Shown piece by piece: positions 7,210-15,464 of a stretch of 64,000 bases of DNA. The stretch is taken from assembly GCA_035532215.1 (NCBI GenBank), contig DATKRK010000251.1:1-64000 (forward strand), written 5' to 3'. Source of the DNA: JAICIG01 sp035532215 (GTDB taxonomy: Bacteria > Planctomycetota > Planctomycetia > Pirellulales > JAICIG01). A model generated the notes under the pieces. That model did no database searches. It had not been told where the DNA came from and worked only from the letters and a program-made list of their open reading frames with translations. Both the position numbers and the translations under genes were made by a program. Position 1 is the stretch's first letter. Each line of letters opens with the position of its first letter.

Positions 7210-9210
7210 CTAATACGGCCAAATCAGCAACAACAGCAGGGCGGCAAACAGATAAAACAGGTAGACCCGCACGTTGCCTTGCTGGAAAACACGAAACCAG
7301 AGAATGCGCTGGCCGAGCGATCGCAACGCGGGTCGCACGACGCTCTCCAGCACGCTGTCGGGCACGGCCGTTTCGAACGACGCCGAGTGCGGAAATAGCT
7401 CGTCGATTCTCGGGCGGCGAATCTGCGGCCGCAATGCCCAACGAAACAGGCCCGTGAGAATTTCAGAAAACGACGTCGAGGTGTACTGCATCCGCGCACT
7501 CGGCGCCAGATAGCCGCAACCCCAGGTGACCGACGAGGACGTGAAGCGGGGCCGCAACCGCGCCGCGAGGGCGGCGCCGCCGAAGGCCGCCAGCGCGACA
7601 AGCGCCAGCCCCAGCGCGCTGAGCCAACCGAGCGGGACTTGTTCGGTCAAGGGCTTCAGTTCGGCGGCCAGCGCGGCGCCGTCGGGCGCCGCCGAGGTCC
7701 AGGCGGCGATGGCCGGATCGAGCGCCGGCGCGATTACGCCCGGCGCCAAACCCACGAACACGCAGCAACCGACCAAGAGCAGCATCGGTACGAGCATCGC
7801 CCAATTCGCCTCGTGCGCGTGTTCGACGCGCGAACTGCGCGGGGCGCCGAGAAAGATGCCGGCGAAAGCCGTGGCGTAACAAGCGACCGCCAACGCCCCG
7901 ATGAACGCCAGCCCCGGCGCGGCCAAGGCGGCGCCGGGCAGCGACGGCCCCGCCCCATCGGGAATGCCCAGCGTGCCGAACAGCCCCACGTAAATCAAAA
8001 ACTCGCTGACGAAACCGTTCAAGGGCGGCAAGCCGCAGACCGCCACGGCGCCGAGGAGAAAGCAAAAAGCCGTCAGCGGCGTCCGCTTCGCCAGGCCGCC
8101 CAGTTGGTTGATGTCGCGGGTTTCGGTCGCGTGCAGCACCGAACCGGCGCAGAAGAACAACAGCGACTTGAACAGCGCATGATTCCACACGTGCCACACG
8201 GCGCCGCCGACGCCGAGTACGACCCAATCGGCCCGATGCGTCGTGCGGCCCAGCAGGGCCAGGCCCGTAGCGATCGAAATGATGCCAATATTTTCGATGC
8301 TGCTGTAGGCCAGCAGGCGTTTGAAGTCTCGCTGGGCGGCCGCGAACGCCAAGCCGATCACGCCCGAAACCACGCCCAACGCCAGCAGCAATCCGCCCCA
8401 CCATAGCGGCGGATCAGGCAGAAACGAAAAGACGCGGAGCAAGCCGTACACGCCCATCTTGATCAATACGCCCGACATGAGCGCCGAGACGTGGCTCGGC
8501 GCGTTGGCGTGAGCGCCGGGCAGCCAAACGTGCAGCGGCATGATCCCGGCTTTGAAGCCGAAGCCGACCAGCGCCAGCAAGAAGGCGGCATTCGCCGCGG
8601 CCGGCGAGAGCTTGCCGCCGTCGGCCGGCAGATCGAAGGCGCCGAGGAGCGCCGCGAGCGCCGCGAACAGGCCGAACAGCGTGAGCGTGGCCGCGTGCGT
8701 GGCGACGAGATACACCCAGCCCGCCTCGGCCACCGACGGCTGATCGTCTTCGGTGGCAACCAGCACGAATGCGCTGAGCGCCATCACTTCCCAGCCGAAC
8801 AAAAACACGACCGAATTGCGGGCCACAACTAGCACGGCCATCCCCGCCGCACACAGGCCGTAGAACAGCCGCAGCTTGCGGCCGTTGTCGGCGTGCTCGC
8901 TTTGACGCCAATAGCCGAGCCCGTAGATCGAACCGAGCGCAGGGATCACGAAGATCGGCAGCAAGAAGGCGGCCGAAAGTCCGTCGAGTCCCACATGAAA
9001 GTCGGCGCCGGGTACAAGCGACCACGCGATCCGCAAATCGCTCTGGCCCCCAACCGCCAACCATTGGCCGACGGCGAGCAGACCGCAAATGGAACCCGCC
9101 GTGGAAATCATCGCGGCAAGGAACTGCCCCGAGGAGCGACGCCGGTTCATCAAGGCGCCGGGCAAGCCACTGACCGCAATCATTGCGATCGCGGCGATCA
9201 ACAAGTTCAT
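7210..9210 (-). CDS. hyfB: HyfB/NuoL-type proton-translocating membrane subunit
   Basis: 666 residues with about 16 hydrophobic segments; the first and largest gene of the hyf-like operon. Antiporter-family core: FHVGLDGLSAAFLLPIFV, LFGWEVMALSAFVLVATEDD (the conserved Glu/Lys pair of TM5/TM7), GFKAGIMPLHVWLPGAHANA and KRLLAYSSIENIGIISIATG. The C-terminal part has the extra helices and the TWGCGYLAPSARMQYTSTSF segment typical of HyfB/HycC-like proteins. It would span the cytoplasmic membrane and translocate ions. The start is the ATG at 9210. The 170 bp upstream contain a paired-hairpin element and presumably the operon promoter, which I cannot identify. Confidence 0.87.
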   Translation of the reverse strand: MNLLIAAIAMIAVSGLPGALMNRRRSSGQFLAAMISTAGSICGLLAVGQWLAVGGQSDLRIAWSLVPGADFHVGLDGLSAAFLLPIFVIPALGSIYGLGYWRQSEHADNGRKLRLFYGLCAAGMAVLVVARNSVVFLFGWEVMALSAFVLVATEDDQPSVAEAGWVYLVATHAATLTLFGLFAALAALLGAFDLPADGGKLSPAAANAAFLLALVGFGFKAGIMPLHVWLPGAHANAPSHVSALMSGVLIKMGVYGLLRVFSFLPDPPLWWGGLLLALGVVSGVIGLAFAAAQRDFKRLLAYSSIENIGIISIATGLALLGRTTHRADWVVLGVGGAVWHVWNHALFKSLLFFCAGSVLHATETRDINQLGGLAKRTPLTAFCFLLGAVAVCGLPPLNGFVSEFLIYVGLFGTLGIPDGAGPSLPGAALAAPGLAFIGALAVACYATAFAGIFLGAPRSSRVEHAHEANWAMLVPMLLLVGCCVFVGLAPGVIAPALDPAIAAWTSAAPDGAALAAELKPLTEQVPLGWLSALGLALVALAAFGGAALAARLRPRFTSSSVTWGCGYLAPSARMQYTSTSFSEILTGLFRWALRPQIRRPRIDELFPHSASFETAVPDSVLESVVRPALRSLGQRILWFRVFQQGNVRVYLFYLFAALLLLLIWPY

Positions 9211-9330
9211 CTCGCTACACTCCGCTCCCAGCCTGAGCGGACGAACTTCCGTCTGACAAAGGCTTTAAGCGATGCAAGTTATCGCAGGCGCCGGGGCGTG
9301 TCAAATGGTTTGCGTGCGGGCTTCTTTTCC

Positions 9331-9385
9331 GTAGACGCGGCATCCCTGCCGCGTTGCAAAAAAGCGGCAAGGATGCCGCTTCTAC
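9331..9385. repeat. paired-hairpin (REP/BIME-like) element, family B
   Basis: Left GTAGAC + GCGGCA-TCCC-TGCCGC; right is the inverted copy GCGGCA-AGGA-TGCCGC + TTCTAC, separated by GTTGCAAAAAA. Twenty of 22 positions pair between halves. The right-hand GTAG (complement of 9382-9385) contains the TAG stop codon of the sarcosine-oxidase-like gene. Confidence 0.78.
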
Positions 9386-10512
9386 TCGAACCGCCGGCAC
9401 GAGAGGAAATCGACCGGCAGCGGCGATGTCCCTTGCGTGGCATAATCGGCCAAAACTTCACCCAACACGCTGGCGAACTTGAAGCCGTGGCCGGAGAGCC
9501 CGGCGGCGAAGCAAACGTGTGGGTTATCCGGGTGGCGGTCGACGATGAAGTTGCGGTCGGGGCTGAGCGTGTACAGACAAACGGCGAAGTTCGTCGGCTC
9601 GGTCGAGGCCTGCGGCAGCCAACGGGCGACGAACTTTTGGACGCGAGCCGTTTCGTCGGCGATCGGCTGGCGATTGACCGCCAGCGGAACGGCGACCGAT
9701 TCGCCGCCGGTGTGCTCGGCGCATTTCAGCCCCTGGCCGGCCACGAACGGAAAGCCGTAAAAGTTGCCTTCGCCCGTCTCGAAAATGAACCCCGGGCCGC
9801 CGGGCCGCTCGCCGTAGACGGCTTCTGGCGCGTCGAACCAATACAGCGGCTTGCGCACGACTTCGAGCGGAACGCCTACGTCGGCCAACAGATCGCGGGC
9901 CCAGGCGCCGGCCGTGACGATCAGCCGTGCGGCGTCGATCTCTCCGTCGTCGAGCTGCAAGCGGATCGCATCGCCGTGCGGCTTCCAGGAACGCACCTCG
10001 CCGCCGATTCGCAAGCTCGCGCCGCGCAGCAAAGCCTGGTCGACGTGCGACCGAATGCAATCTTCGACGCGCAAGTAACCGGCATTGGCTTCGAAGACCG
10101 CGGCGAAGTCGGGCGGAATGCAGAAGCCCGGAAAGCGTCGCGCGCGTTCCGCGGCGTCGAGTTGTTCGACCTGTAAGTTATGTTGCCGGGCGCTGGCCAG
10201 CACGCCCGGCACGACTTGCCCGTCCTCCGGTCCGACTTCCAAGATGCCGACCGGGCGGTAAAGCTCGCGACCGCTTTGCTGTTCCAGCTCGTGCCACAGG
10301 GCATAGGCCCGCTGGACGAGCGGCACGTAGGCCGGATGTTCGTGATAGGCCTGCCGAATCAGCCGCGTCTGGCCGTGCGAACTGCCACGATCGTGGCCGG
10401 GCAGAAAGCGGTCGACGCCCAGCACTCGCAAGCCGCGCGCCGCCAAATGATAGAGCGCCGCGCTGCCTACGCCGCCGACGCCGAGCACCACCGCATCGTA
10501 AGTTTCCGTCAT
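9382..10512 (-). CDS. solA: monomeric sarcosine oxidase / N-methyl amino acid oxidase family flavoprotein
   Basis: 376 residues, the usual length of the family (about 370-390). FAD-binding Rossmann motif GVGGVGSAAL at residues 11-20, followed by the acidic end of strand 2 (GVDR) and the GSSHGQTRLIRQAYHE motif typical of sarcosine / N-methyltryptophan oxidases. Cys312 in FAVCLYTLSPDRNFIVDRHP matches the Cys that covalently binds FAD in monomeric sarcosine oxidase. The enzyme oxidises an N-methyl or secondary amine with O2 to an aldehyde plus H2O2; the exact substrate cannot be read from sequence. It is last in a minus-strand group after mgs-like genes and glnT, 372 bp from glnT, so N-methylglutamate or sarcosine are sensible candidates. 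Its stop codon lies inside repeat element B. Confidence 0.85.
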   Translation of the reverse strand: MTETYDAVVLGVGGVGSAALYHLAARGLRVLGVDRFLPGHDRGSSHGQTRLIRQAYHEHPAYVPLVQRAYALWHELEQQSGRELYRPVGILEVGPEDGQVVPGVLASARQHNLQVEQLDAAERARRFPGFCIPPDFAAVFEANAGYLRVEDCIRSHVDQALLRGASLRIGGEVRSWKPHGDAIRLQLDDGEIDAARLIVTAGAWARDLLADVGVPLEVVRKPLYWFDAPEAVYGERPGGPGFIFETGEGNFYGFPFVAGQGLKCAEHTGGESVAVPLAVNRQPIADETARVQKFVARWLPQASTEPTNFAVCLYTLSPDRNFIVDRHPDNPHVCFAAGLSGHGFKFASVLGEVLADYATQGTSPLPVDFLSCRRFE

Positions 10513-10620
10513 CAGGCTTCTCTGGATTATTCGTTAGCCAATACCAGTCCGAGGCGTTAGCGAGGCACTCTTCGGCAGGCGATTGCCTCGCTTGTGATTT
10601 GAATCGCCTGCACTTTTTAC

Positions 10621-10773
10621 GTAGCCCAGGCATTTATGCCTGGGATCCAAGTGCTATGCGATCCCGCCGCCCGATCGCCGCCTTGCAGGCCGCCTGGGGC
10701 GGCCTGCAAGGCGCCGATCGGAAAAAACGTCGTGCGCGCGGTATGAATTCCCAGGCATAAATGCCTGGGCTAC
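10621..10773. repeat. paired-hairpin (REP/BIME-like) element, family A, copy 2, with nested palindrome
   Basis: Same ends as copy 1 at 1-105: GTAG + CCCAGGCAT-TT-ATGCCTGGG, inverted at the right end, with the internal GGATCC and GAATTC borders and the partly conserved core ATCGG(A)AAAAACG. It is about 50 bp longer than copy 1, mostly because of a palindrome at 10680-10712. Confidence 0.82.
10680..10712. repeat. perfect palindrome nested in family A copy 2
   Basis: Perfect 15-bp stem GCCTTGCAGGCCGCC / GGCGGCCTGCAAGGC with a TGG loop. It is absent from copy 1 and resembles family D (GGGGCGGCCT...AGGCC), so it looks like insertion of one element in another. Confidence 0.75.
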
Positions 10774-10884
10774 AAAAATGGCACGCACGAAAAGTCGGCG
10801 ACATATAGCGCAAATCGAGAAATACGCTTCGGGTTGGTGTGCATCGCTCCATCAAGCGACCTCGCGTGCCGGCGAATATCAGGG

Positions 10885-12243
10885 TTACAGCATGGTCAAA
10901 TAGTTTTCGATTTCCCAGTCGCTGACTTCCTTGTGATAGCTTTCCCACTCGCGCGACTTGAGTTCCAAGAACGGCTCGGCGATGCTTCCCAGCGCCGAGC
11001 GCACCACGTCGTCCGCGCGCAGCTCGCCCAGAGCGTCGGCCAGCGTTTGCGGCAGAATCTTGATGCCCTTGCTCTCGATGTCGGCCAGCGACCATTCATA
11101 AAGATTGCCCAAGTTCGGCTCGCCCGGATCGGTCCGCCGCTTCACGCCATCGAGCCCGGCGCCGAGCATCGCCGACAAGGCCAGGTACGGGTTGCAAGCG
11201 GCCGAGACGGTGCGGTCTTCGCAGTGGCCCGGGCCGGCGACGCGGATCATCTGCGTGCGATTGTTGTCGCCGTAGCTGGCAAAGGCCGGCGTCCAGGTGT
11301 AGCCCGAACGCGTCGAGTGCAAGCCGGCGCCCAATTGCAGCCGCTTGTAGCAATTCACGGTCGGGCTGCCGACTGCGGTCAAAGCGCCGGCGTGCTCGAT
11401 CAGGCCGCCGAGGAAGTGATAGGCCAGCTCCGACAGTCCGAGATCGCGCGGATCGTGATCGGCGTCGAACAGGTTTTCGCCCGTCTCGGCGTCGGCCACG
11501 TGAAAATGCACGTGCATCCCGCTGCCCGACTGCCGCGAAAAGGGCTTGGCCATGAAGGTGGCGATGGCGCCGTGCTTTTTGGCCAACTGGGCGGCCGTCA
11601 TGCGGAAGTAGGTGATCCGGTCGGCGGTGGTCAGGGCGTCGGCGTATTCGAAATTGATTTCATACTGGCCATTGCCGTCTTCGTGATCGGTCTGATAGAC
11701 GCCCCAGCCGAGCGCGTTGAGGCAGGTCGTCAGTTCCTGCAGGTAGGCGACGGCAGGGGCCATTGAGCGGAAGTCGTAGCAGGGCTTGGCCAGGCCATCG
11801 ACGCAGTCGGGATTCCAGATCGCCAGCTTGCCGTCGGGGCCCACCGAGACCAGAAAATGTTCGGGCTCCATGCCGACGTTGAAGCGGTAGCCTTGCCGCC
11901 GGGCCGCTTCGAGCGCCGATCGCAAATGGGCTCGCGGGCAAAACGGATGCGGCTCGCCATCGACGTGCAAATCGGCCGCGAAGCGTGCGGTCGCCGGCAG
12001 CCACGAGACGGGCGTGTAGCTGGCCGGGTCGATGCGGGCCAGCATGTCGTGCGAGTGCGGCCCCTGGCCGGCGCCCCACACCGCGCCGCCGGCGAACCCG
12101 GCGCCGATGTCGATCGCCTCGTCGTAACACTCGACCGGCATCATCTTCGTCTTGGCCGCGCCGTGAATATCCACGAACTGCACCAGAATGAACTGGATGC
12201 CGTCCGCGTGCAGGCGTTTGCGAATCTCTTCGCGAGTTGCCAT
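10885..12243 (-). CDS. glnT: type III glutamine synthetase (GlnT / gamma-glutamylmethylamide synthetase-like)
   Basis: 452 residues, similar to the GlnT subgroup of glutamine-synthetase-fold ligases, which joins ammonia or methylamine to the gamma-carboxyl of glutamate using ATP. Beta-grasp N-terminus with FVDIHGAAKTKMMP; catalytic domain with NVGMEPEHFLVS (metal-binding Glu), YQTDHEDGNGQYEINFEYAD, AKPFSRQSGSGMHVHFHV (the His and Gly loop of the active site) and TRSGYTWTPAFASYGDNNRTQMIR (ATP and glutamate binding). Start at ATG 12243 with AGAGGTGAG upstream. It follows the mgsABC/glxBCD-like genes; this neighbourhood is known both for glnT (Rhizobium) and for gmaS in methylamine users. Ammonia or methylamine as substrate cannot be decided from sequence. 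Confidence 0.85.
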   Translation of the reverse strand: MATREEIRKRLHADGIQFILVQFVDIHGAAKTKMMPVECYDEAIDIGAGFAGGAVWGAGQGPHSHDMLARIDPASYTPVSWLPATARFAADLHVDGEPHPFCPRAHLRSALEAARRQGYRFNVGMEPEHFLVSVGPDGKLAIWNPDCVDGLAKPCYDFRSMAPAVAYLQELTTCLNALGWGVYQTDHEDGNGQYEINFEYADALTTADRITYFRMTAAQLAKKHGAIATFMAKPFSRQSGSGMHVHFHVADAETGENLFDADHDPRDLGLSELAYHFLGGLIEHAGALTAVGSPTVNCYKRLQLGAGLHSTRSGYTWTPAFASYGDNNRTQMIRVAGPGHCEDRTVSAACNPYLALSAMLGAGLDGVKRRTDPGEPNLGNLYEWSLADIESKGIKILPQTLADALGELRADDVVRSALGSIAEPFLELKSREWESYHKEVSDWEIENYLTML

Positions 12244-12377
12244 CGATTCTCACCTCTGAGCAATGCAGAATTCAGATCGTCTGAAAAAAATCTTCCGCCA
12301 AACTCAGGTGAATCCGCCAAAGCCGGCTAGCCGCGAGGCCTGCCGGCAAACACCGTTTTCTTTCGTCCCTGTTTAAT

Positions 12378-12528
12378 GGAGGGGCGGGCGCCCTCGCCCG
12401 ACTCGCGTCAATCTGTTCTAGGGAGGGTCGGGTGCCCTCGCCCGACCCTCGTCAATTCGGTTCGCTTCGCCGGGCGGGGGCGCCCGGCCCTCCATGCGCT
12501 ATTGCCGGGCGGGGGCGCCCGGCCCTCC
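12378..12528. repeat. cluster of four GGAG-hairpin repeats, family E
   Basis: Between the mgsC-like stop and glnT. Forward units at 12378-12400 (GGAG... CGGGCG-CCCT-CGCCCG) and 12422-12446; inverted units at 12469-12493 and 12504-12528 (CGGGCG-GGGG-CGCCCG...CTCC). Two forward copies face two reverse copies. The same family occurs at 15634-15740 and 57587-57610. Confidence 0.8.
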
Positions 12529-12534
12529 AAGGGT

Positions 12535-13881
12535 TCATCTTTCGCTCTGTCCCGGTATCCAGTTCGTGCCGGCCAACGGCACGCGGGCCATCGCCGCCGC
12601 TTCGATCGTCAGGGCGACCAGGTCTTCAGGCTCCAGGTTGTGGACGTTCGACTTGCCGCAGGCCCGGGCCAAAGCCGTCAATTCCATCGTCAGCACGTCG
12701 AAATAGTTCTTCAGCCGCCGGGCGCCGATTTCCGGGGCGAGCCGCGCTTCGAGATCGGGAATTTGCGTTGTGATGCCGACCGGGCAGCGGCCGGTGTGGC
12801 AATGATGGCAGTAGCCGGGCGCCGCCCCGATCGCCGCGTAATCTTCGGCGACGTCGACTTTGCCGTCGGCCGTCGTGTAGCCCGAGTCGTTGCAGCCGAG
12901 CGCCACCAGCACGCCTTGGCCAATTGCCACGGCATCGGCGCCCAGCGCCAGGGCCTTGGCCACGTCGGCGCCGCTGCGGATGCCGCCCGAGACGATCAAT
13001 TGCACCTCGCCCAGCACGTCCATTTCGGCCAGCGCTTGCGCCGCCAGCGGAACGGCGGCCAGCGTGGGGATGCCCGTATGCTCGATGAACACCTGCTGCG
13101 TCGCCGCGGTGCCGCCTTGCAGGCCGTCGATGACAACCACGTCGGCGCCCGCCTTGACGGCCAGCTTGACGTCCTCGCGAACGCGAGTGGCGCCCATCTT
13201 CACATAGATGGGAATCTCGCCGTCGGTGATCTCGCGCAGTTCTTCGATCTTGATCGTCAGATCGTCGGGGCCGGTCCAATCGGGATGCCGGCAGGCTGAA
13301 CGCTGATCGATGCCGGCCGGCAGCGTGCGCATCTCGGCCACGCGCTCGCTCACCTTCTGGCCCAAAAGCATGCCGCCTCCGCCCGGCTTGGCGCCCTGGC
13401 CGATCACGACTTCAATCGCGTCGGCCTTCCGCACATCGTCGGGATTGAAACCGTAGCGCGAGGGCAAACATTGATAGACGAGAATCGCGCTGGCCTCGCG
13501 CTCTTCGGGCGTCATGCCGCCGTCGCCGGTGGTGGTCGACGTGCCCGCTCGCCGCGCGGCCAGGCCGATGGCCTGCTTGGCGTTGGCGCTCAAGGCGCCG
13601 AAACTCATGCCCGCCACCGTGATCGGGATCGCGAGTTCGATCGGCCTTTTCGCACGACGGCCGCCCAGTACCGTCTTCGTCGTACATTTTTCGCGATAGC
13701 CTTCCAAAGGATATCGCGAGGCCGAGGCGGTCAAGAAGACCAGATCGTCGAACGTCGGGAGGCGCCGCTTGGCGCCCATCCCGCGGATCTCGTACAAGCC
13801 GTGCTCGGCGGCTTGCTGGATATAGCGCAAGGCGTGCCGGTCGAACGAAAAACTCTCTTCGCGATCGCGGGGGTCGGACAT
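12535..13881 (-). CDS. mgsC: FMN-dependent glutamate-synthase-like subunit (MgsC/GlxD-like)
   Basis: 448 residues corresponding to the central and FMN/Fe-S domain of glutamate synthase (Glu_synthase, GltB2-like). TIM-barrel features: ITVAGMSFGALSANAKQAIG, STTTGDGGMTPEER, GQGAKPGGGGMLLGQKV, KMGATRVREDVKLAVKAGAD, VIDGLQGGTAATQQVF and SGGIRSGADVAKALALGADA (FMN phosphate site). A Cys cluster YCHHCHTGRCPVGI (about residue 360) fits the [3Fe-4S] site. With the GATase and GXGXG proteins it should form glutamate synthase or, more likely by context, N-methylglutamate synthase (glutamate + methylamine or gamma-glutamylmethylamide). It begins 6 nt after the mgsB-like stop, so it is translationally linked. 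Confidence 0.85.
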   Translation of the reverse strand: MSDPRDREESFSFDRHALRYIQQAAEHGLYEIRGMGAKRRLPTFDDLVFLTASASRYPLEGYREKCTTKTVLGGRRAKRPIELAIPITVAGMSFGALSANAKQAIGLAARRAGTSTTTGDGGMTPEEREASAILVYQCLPSRYGFNPDDVRKADAIEVVIGQGAKPGGGGMLLGQKVSERVAEMRTLPAGIDQRSACRHPDWTGPDDLTIKIEELREITDGEIPIYVKMGATRVREDVKLAVKAGADVVVIDGLQGGTAATQQVFIEHTGIPTLAAVPLAAQALAEMDVLGEVQLIVSGGIRSGADVAKALALGADAVAIGQGVLVALGCNDSGYTTADGKVDVAEDYAAIGAAPGYCHHCHTGRCPVGITTQIPDLEARLAPEIGARRLKNYFDVLTMELTALARACGKSNVHNLEPEDLVALTIEAAAMARVPLAGTNWIPGQSER

Positions 13882-13887
13882 GGGCGC

Positions 13888-14580
13888 TCAATACTCCTGG
13901 TGCACTTCCGAATTCCAGTGATACAACGTCCGCGCCGAGGCCACCCGCTTGAACGCTCGCGGGTCGTGGCGGAAGCCGGACTGGTCCAAGAGCCGGCCGA
14001 CGCGAATCAGGTCGGCTTCGCTCATCGGCTCTTGCCGGGCGTCGGCGCCGAGATAGGCGATGGCGCCCTTGACGTAGATCACGGCCTCGTAGAGCGAGTC
14101 GCCCAGCCCGGCGCCGGCGTCGCCGCAGATGACGATCGTGCCGGCCTGGGCCATGAAGGCCGACATGTGGCCGACATTGCCGCCGACCACGATCTCGCCG
14201 CCTTTGAGCGAGATGCCGCAGCGCGAGCCGGCGTCGCCCTCGATCGCCAACAAGCCGCCGTGCATCGAGGCGCCGGCCGATTCCGAGGCGCTGCCGCGGA
14301 CGCGCACCTGGCCCGACATCAGGTTCTCGGCCACGCTACGGCCGACGTTGCCCTGGATCGTGACGCGGGCGCGCTGGTTCATGCCCGCCACGAAGTAGCC
14401 GGCGTCGCCTTCAATTTCAATGTCGAGTTCGGCGTTCACTCCGACGGCGATGTTGTGCTTGCCCTGCGGATGCTTGACGCGCACCTTCAGGCCGGCCAGT
14501 TCGGCGGCCGGGCGGTGCAAAAAGGCGTTCAGCTCGCGCACGCTGCGCTCGGCCAGGTCGAATTCGATCACACGTTCCAT
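13888..14580 (-). CDS. mgsB: GXGXG-domain protein, glutamate synthase domain 3-like (MgsB/GlxC-like)
   Basis: 230 residues from the ATG at 14580 (MERVIEFDLAERSVRELNAF). The longer open frame to 14850 only reads antisense-phase sequence of the preceding gene and is rejected. The body is a right-handed beta-helix with repeating Gly-rich turns (GDAGYFVAGM, GNVGRSVAENLMSG, GDAGSRCGISLKGG, GNVGHMSAFMAQAG, GDAGAGLGDS), the GXGXG fold of GltB domain 3. It is the structural core of the three-subunit enzyme. The start codon overlaps the end of the amidotransferase gene by 13 nt, and the stop is 6 nt from mgsC, indicating one operon. Confidence 0.85.
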   Translation of the reverse strand: MERVIEFDLAERSVRELNAFLHRPAAELAGLKVRVKHPQGKHNIAVGVNAELDIEIEGDAGYFVAGMNQRARVTIQGNVGRSVAENLMSGQVRVRGSASESAGASMHGGLLAIEGDAGSRCGISLKGGEIVVGGNVGHMSAFMAQAGTIVICGDAGAGLGDSLYEAVIYVKGAIAYLGADARQEPMSEADLIRVGRLLDQSGFRHDPRAFKRVASARTLYHWNSEVHQEY

Positions 14581-15464
14581 GCGTAGATGCGCTCGGGCTG
14601 AGGTTCGAAGAGCGTGGCTTGTTCGATGCCCGGCAGGTGCGCCAGCGAGCGATACTCGGAAGCGACCGCCACGTAAGCGTCGGTCTCGGCGGCGACGGCC
14701 GGCTTGCAGGCGAAGGCGTCGCGGACGACCACCAGCGAATCGAGCGTGGCGATCACCAGCGTATAAAAACCGTCGAGTTCGGCGAACGAGCGTTCGATCG
14801 CCGTCTCCAGCGGATCGCCTTCGCGCATCCGCCATTCGAGAAACCGGCAAGCCGCTTCAGTGTCGTTGTCGGTTTCGAAGCGAATGCCTTTGCGCTGGAG
14901 CTTGCGACGGATCATGTGGTGATTCGAGAACGAGCCGTTGTGGACCAGGCAAAAATCCTCGCCCGCCGAAAACGGATGCGCGTGCAACGGCGACACGGCA
15001 CTCTCGGTGGCCATCCGCGTGTGGCCGACGGCGTGCGAGCCGGCCAGTCGCCCGAAGCCGTAACGCTCGGCGATTTCGCGCGGATGGCCTTCGTCTTTGA
15101 CCAGCCGCATCGACTTGCCGACCGCAAGCAGGTGGATGCCAGGGACGTTGGCCGCCAGCCACGCTCGCAAGGCGTCTCGGGAAACGTCGGCCACCAACTC
15201 GGCCGATGCGGCCGAAGTTTTCCAGCGAGATCTGATTCCCAGTTCGGCCTCGATCCGTTTGGCCAGCGCCGGCCAATCGATCGGCGGAGAATCGCAAAAC
15301 AGGCTGAACCGCCGGGAATTCGCGGCCGTTTGACTCTCGAACACGGCCAGGCCGGCCGAGTCCGGGCCGCGTTCGCCCATCGCCACGAGCATCGGCGTCA
15401 CGAGTTCGCCAAGGCGCTCGCGCTGGCTGGGATCTTTGATCAGCAGGCCGACGATTCCGCACAT
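14568..15464 (-). CDS. mgsA: class II glutamine amidotransferase subunit (MgsA/GlxB-like)
   Basis: 298 residues. The start is set at the ATG at 15464, because it gives MCGIVGLLI, placing the catalytic Cys directly after Met as class II (Ntn) amidotransferases require; ATG 15479 would leave a five-residue leader. Other family features: ERGPDSAGLAVF, GHTRMATESAVSPLHAHPFS and LVHNGSFSNHHMIRRKL (oxyanion Asn-Gly), and ETDNDTEAACRFLEWRM. It hydrolyses glutamine (or gamma-glutamylmethylamide) and passes ammonia (or methylamine) to the synthase subunit. First gene of the operon mgsA-mgsB-mgsC-glnT. The 316 bp upstream carry the family E repeats and presumably the promoter. Confidence 0.85.
   Translation of the reverse strand: MCGIVGLLIKDPSQRERLGELVTPMLVAMGERGPDSAGLAVFESQTAANSRRFSLFCDSPPIDWPALAKRIEAELGIRSRWKTSAASAELVADVSRDALRAWLAANVPGIHLLAVGKSMRLVKDEGHPREIAERYGFGRLAGSHAVGHTRMATESAVSPLHAHPFSAGEDFCLVHNGSFSNHHMIRRKLQRKGIRFETDNDTEAACRFLEWRMREGDPLETAIERSFAELDGFYTLVIATLDSLVVVRDAFACKPAVAAETDAYVAVASEYRSLAHLPGIEQATLFEPQPERIYAWNV

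Larger units (their letters stand above)
10513..10884. other. intergenic region with hairpins and family A repeat
   Basis: 372 bp between solA and glnT. An inverted repeat GCAGGCGATT (10575-10584) / AATCGCCTGC (10602-10611) followed by a short T-run lies left of the family A element (10621-10773). The words GTCCGAGGCGTTAGCGAGG around 10550-10566 look like another dispersed repeat. No gene seen: the frames that read through the element contain its translation SPGIYAW, which is not evidence of coding. Confidence 0.6.

Noticed and set aside
10621..11095. Short proteins containing SPGIYAW around the family A repeats
   Set aside because: The peptide is just the translation of the repeat; copies at different loci are in unrelated contexts and both strands read similarly.
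14581..14850. N-terminal extension of the mgsB-like frame
   Set aside because: It lies entirely within mgsA coding sequence in another phase; the family start MERVIEF at 14580 fits GXGXG proteins and overlaps mgsA by only 13 nt.
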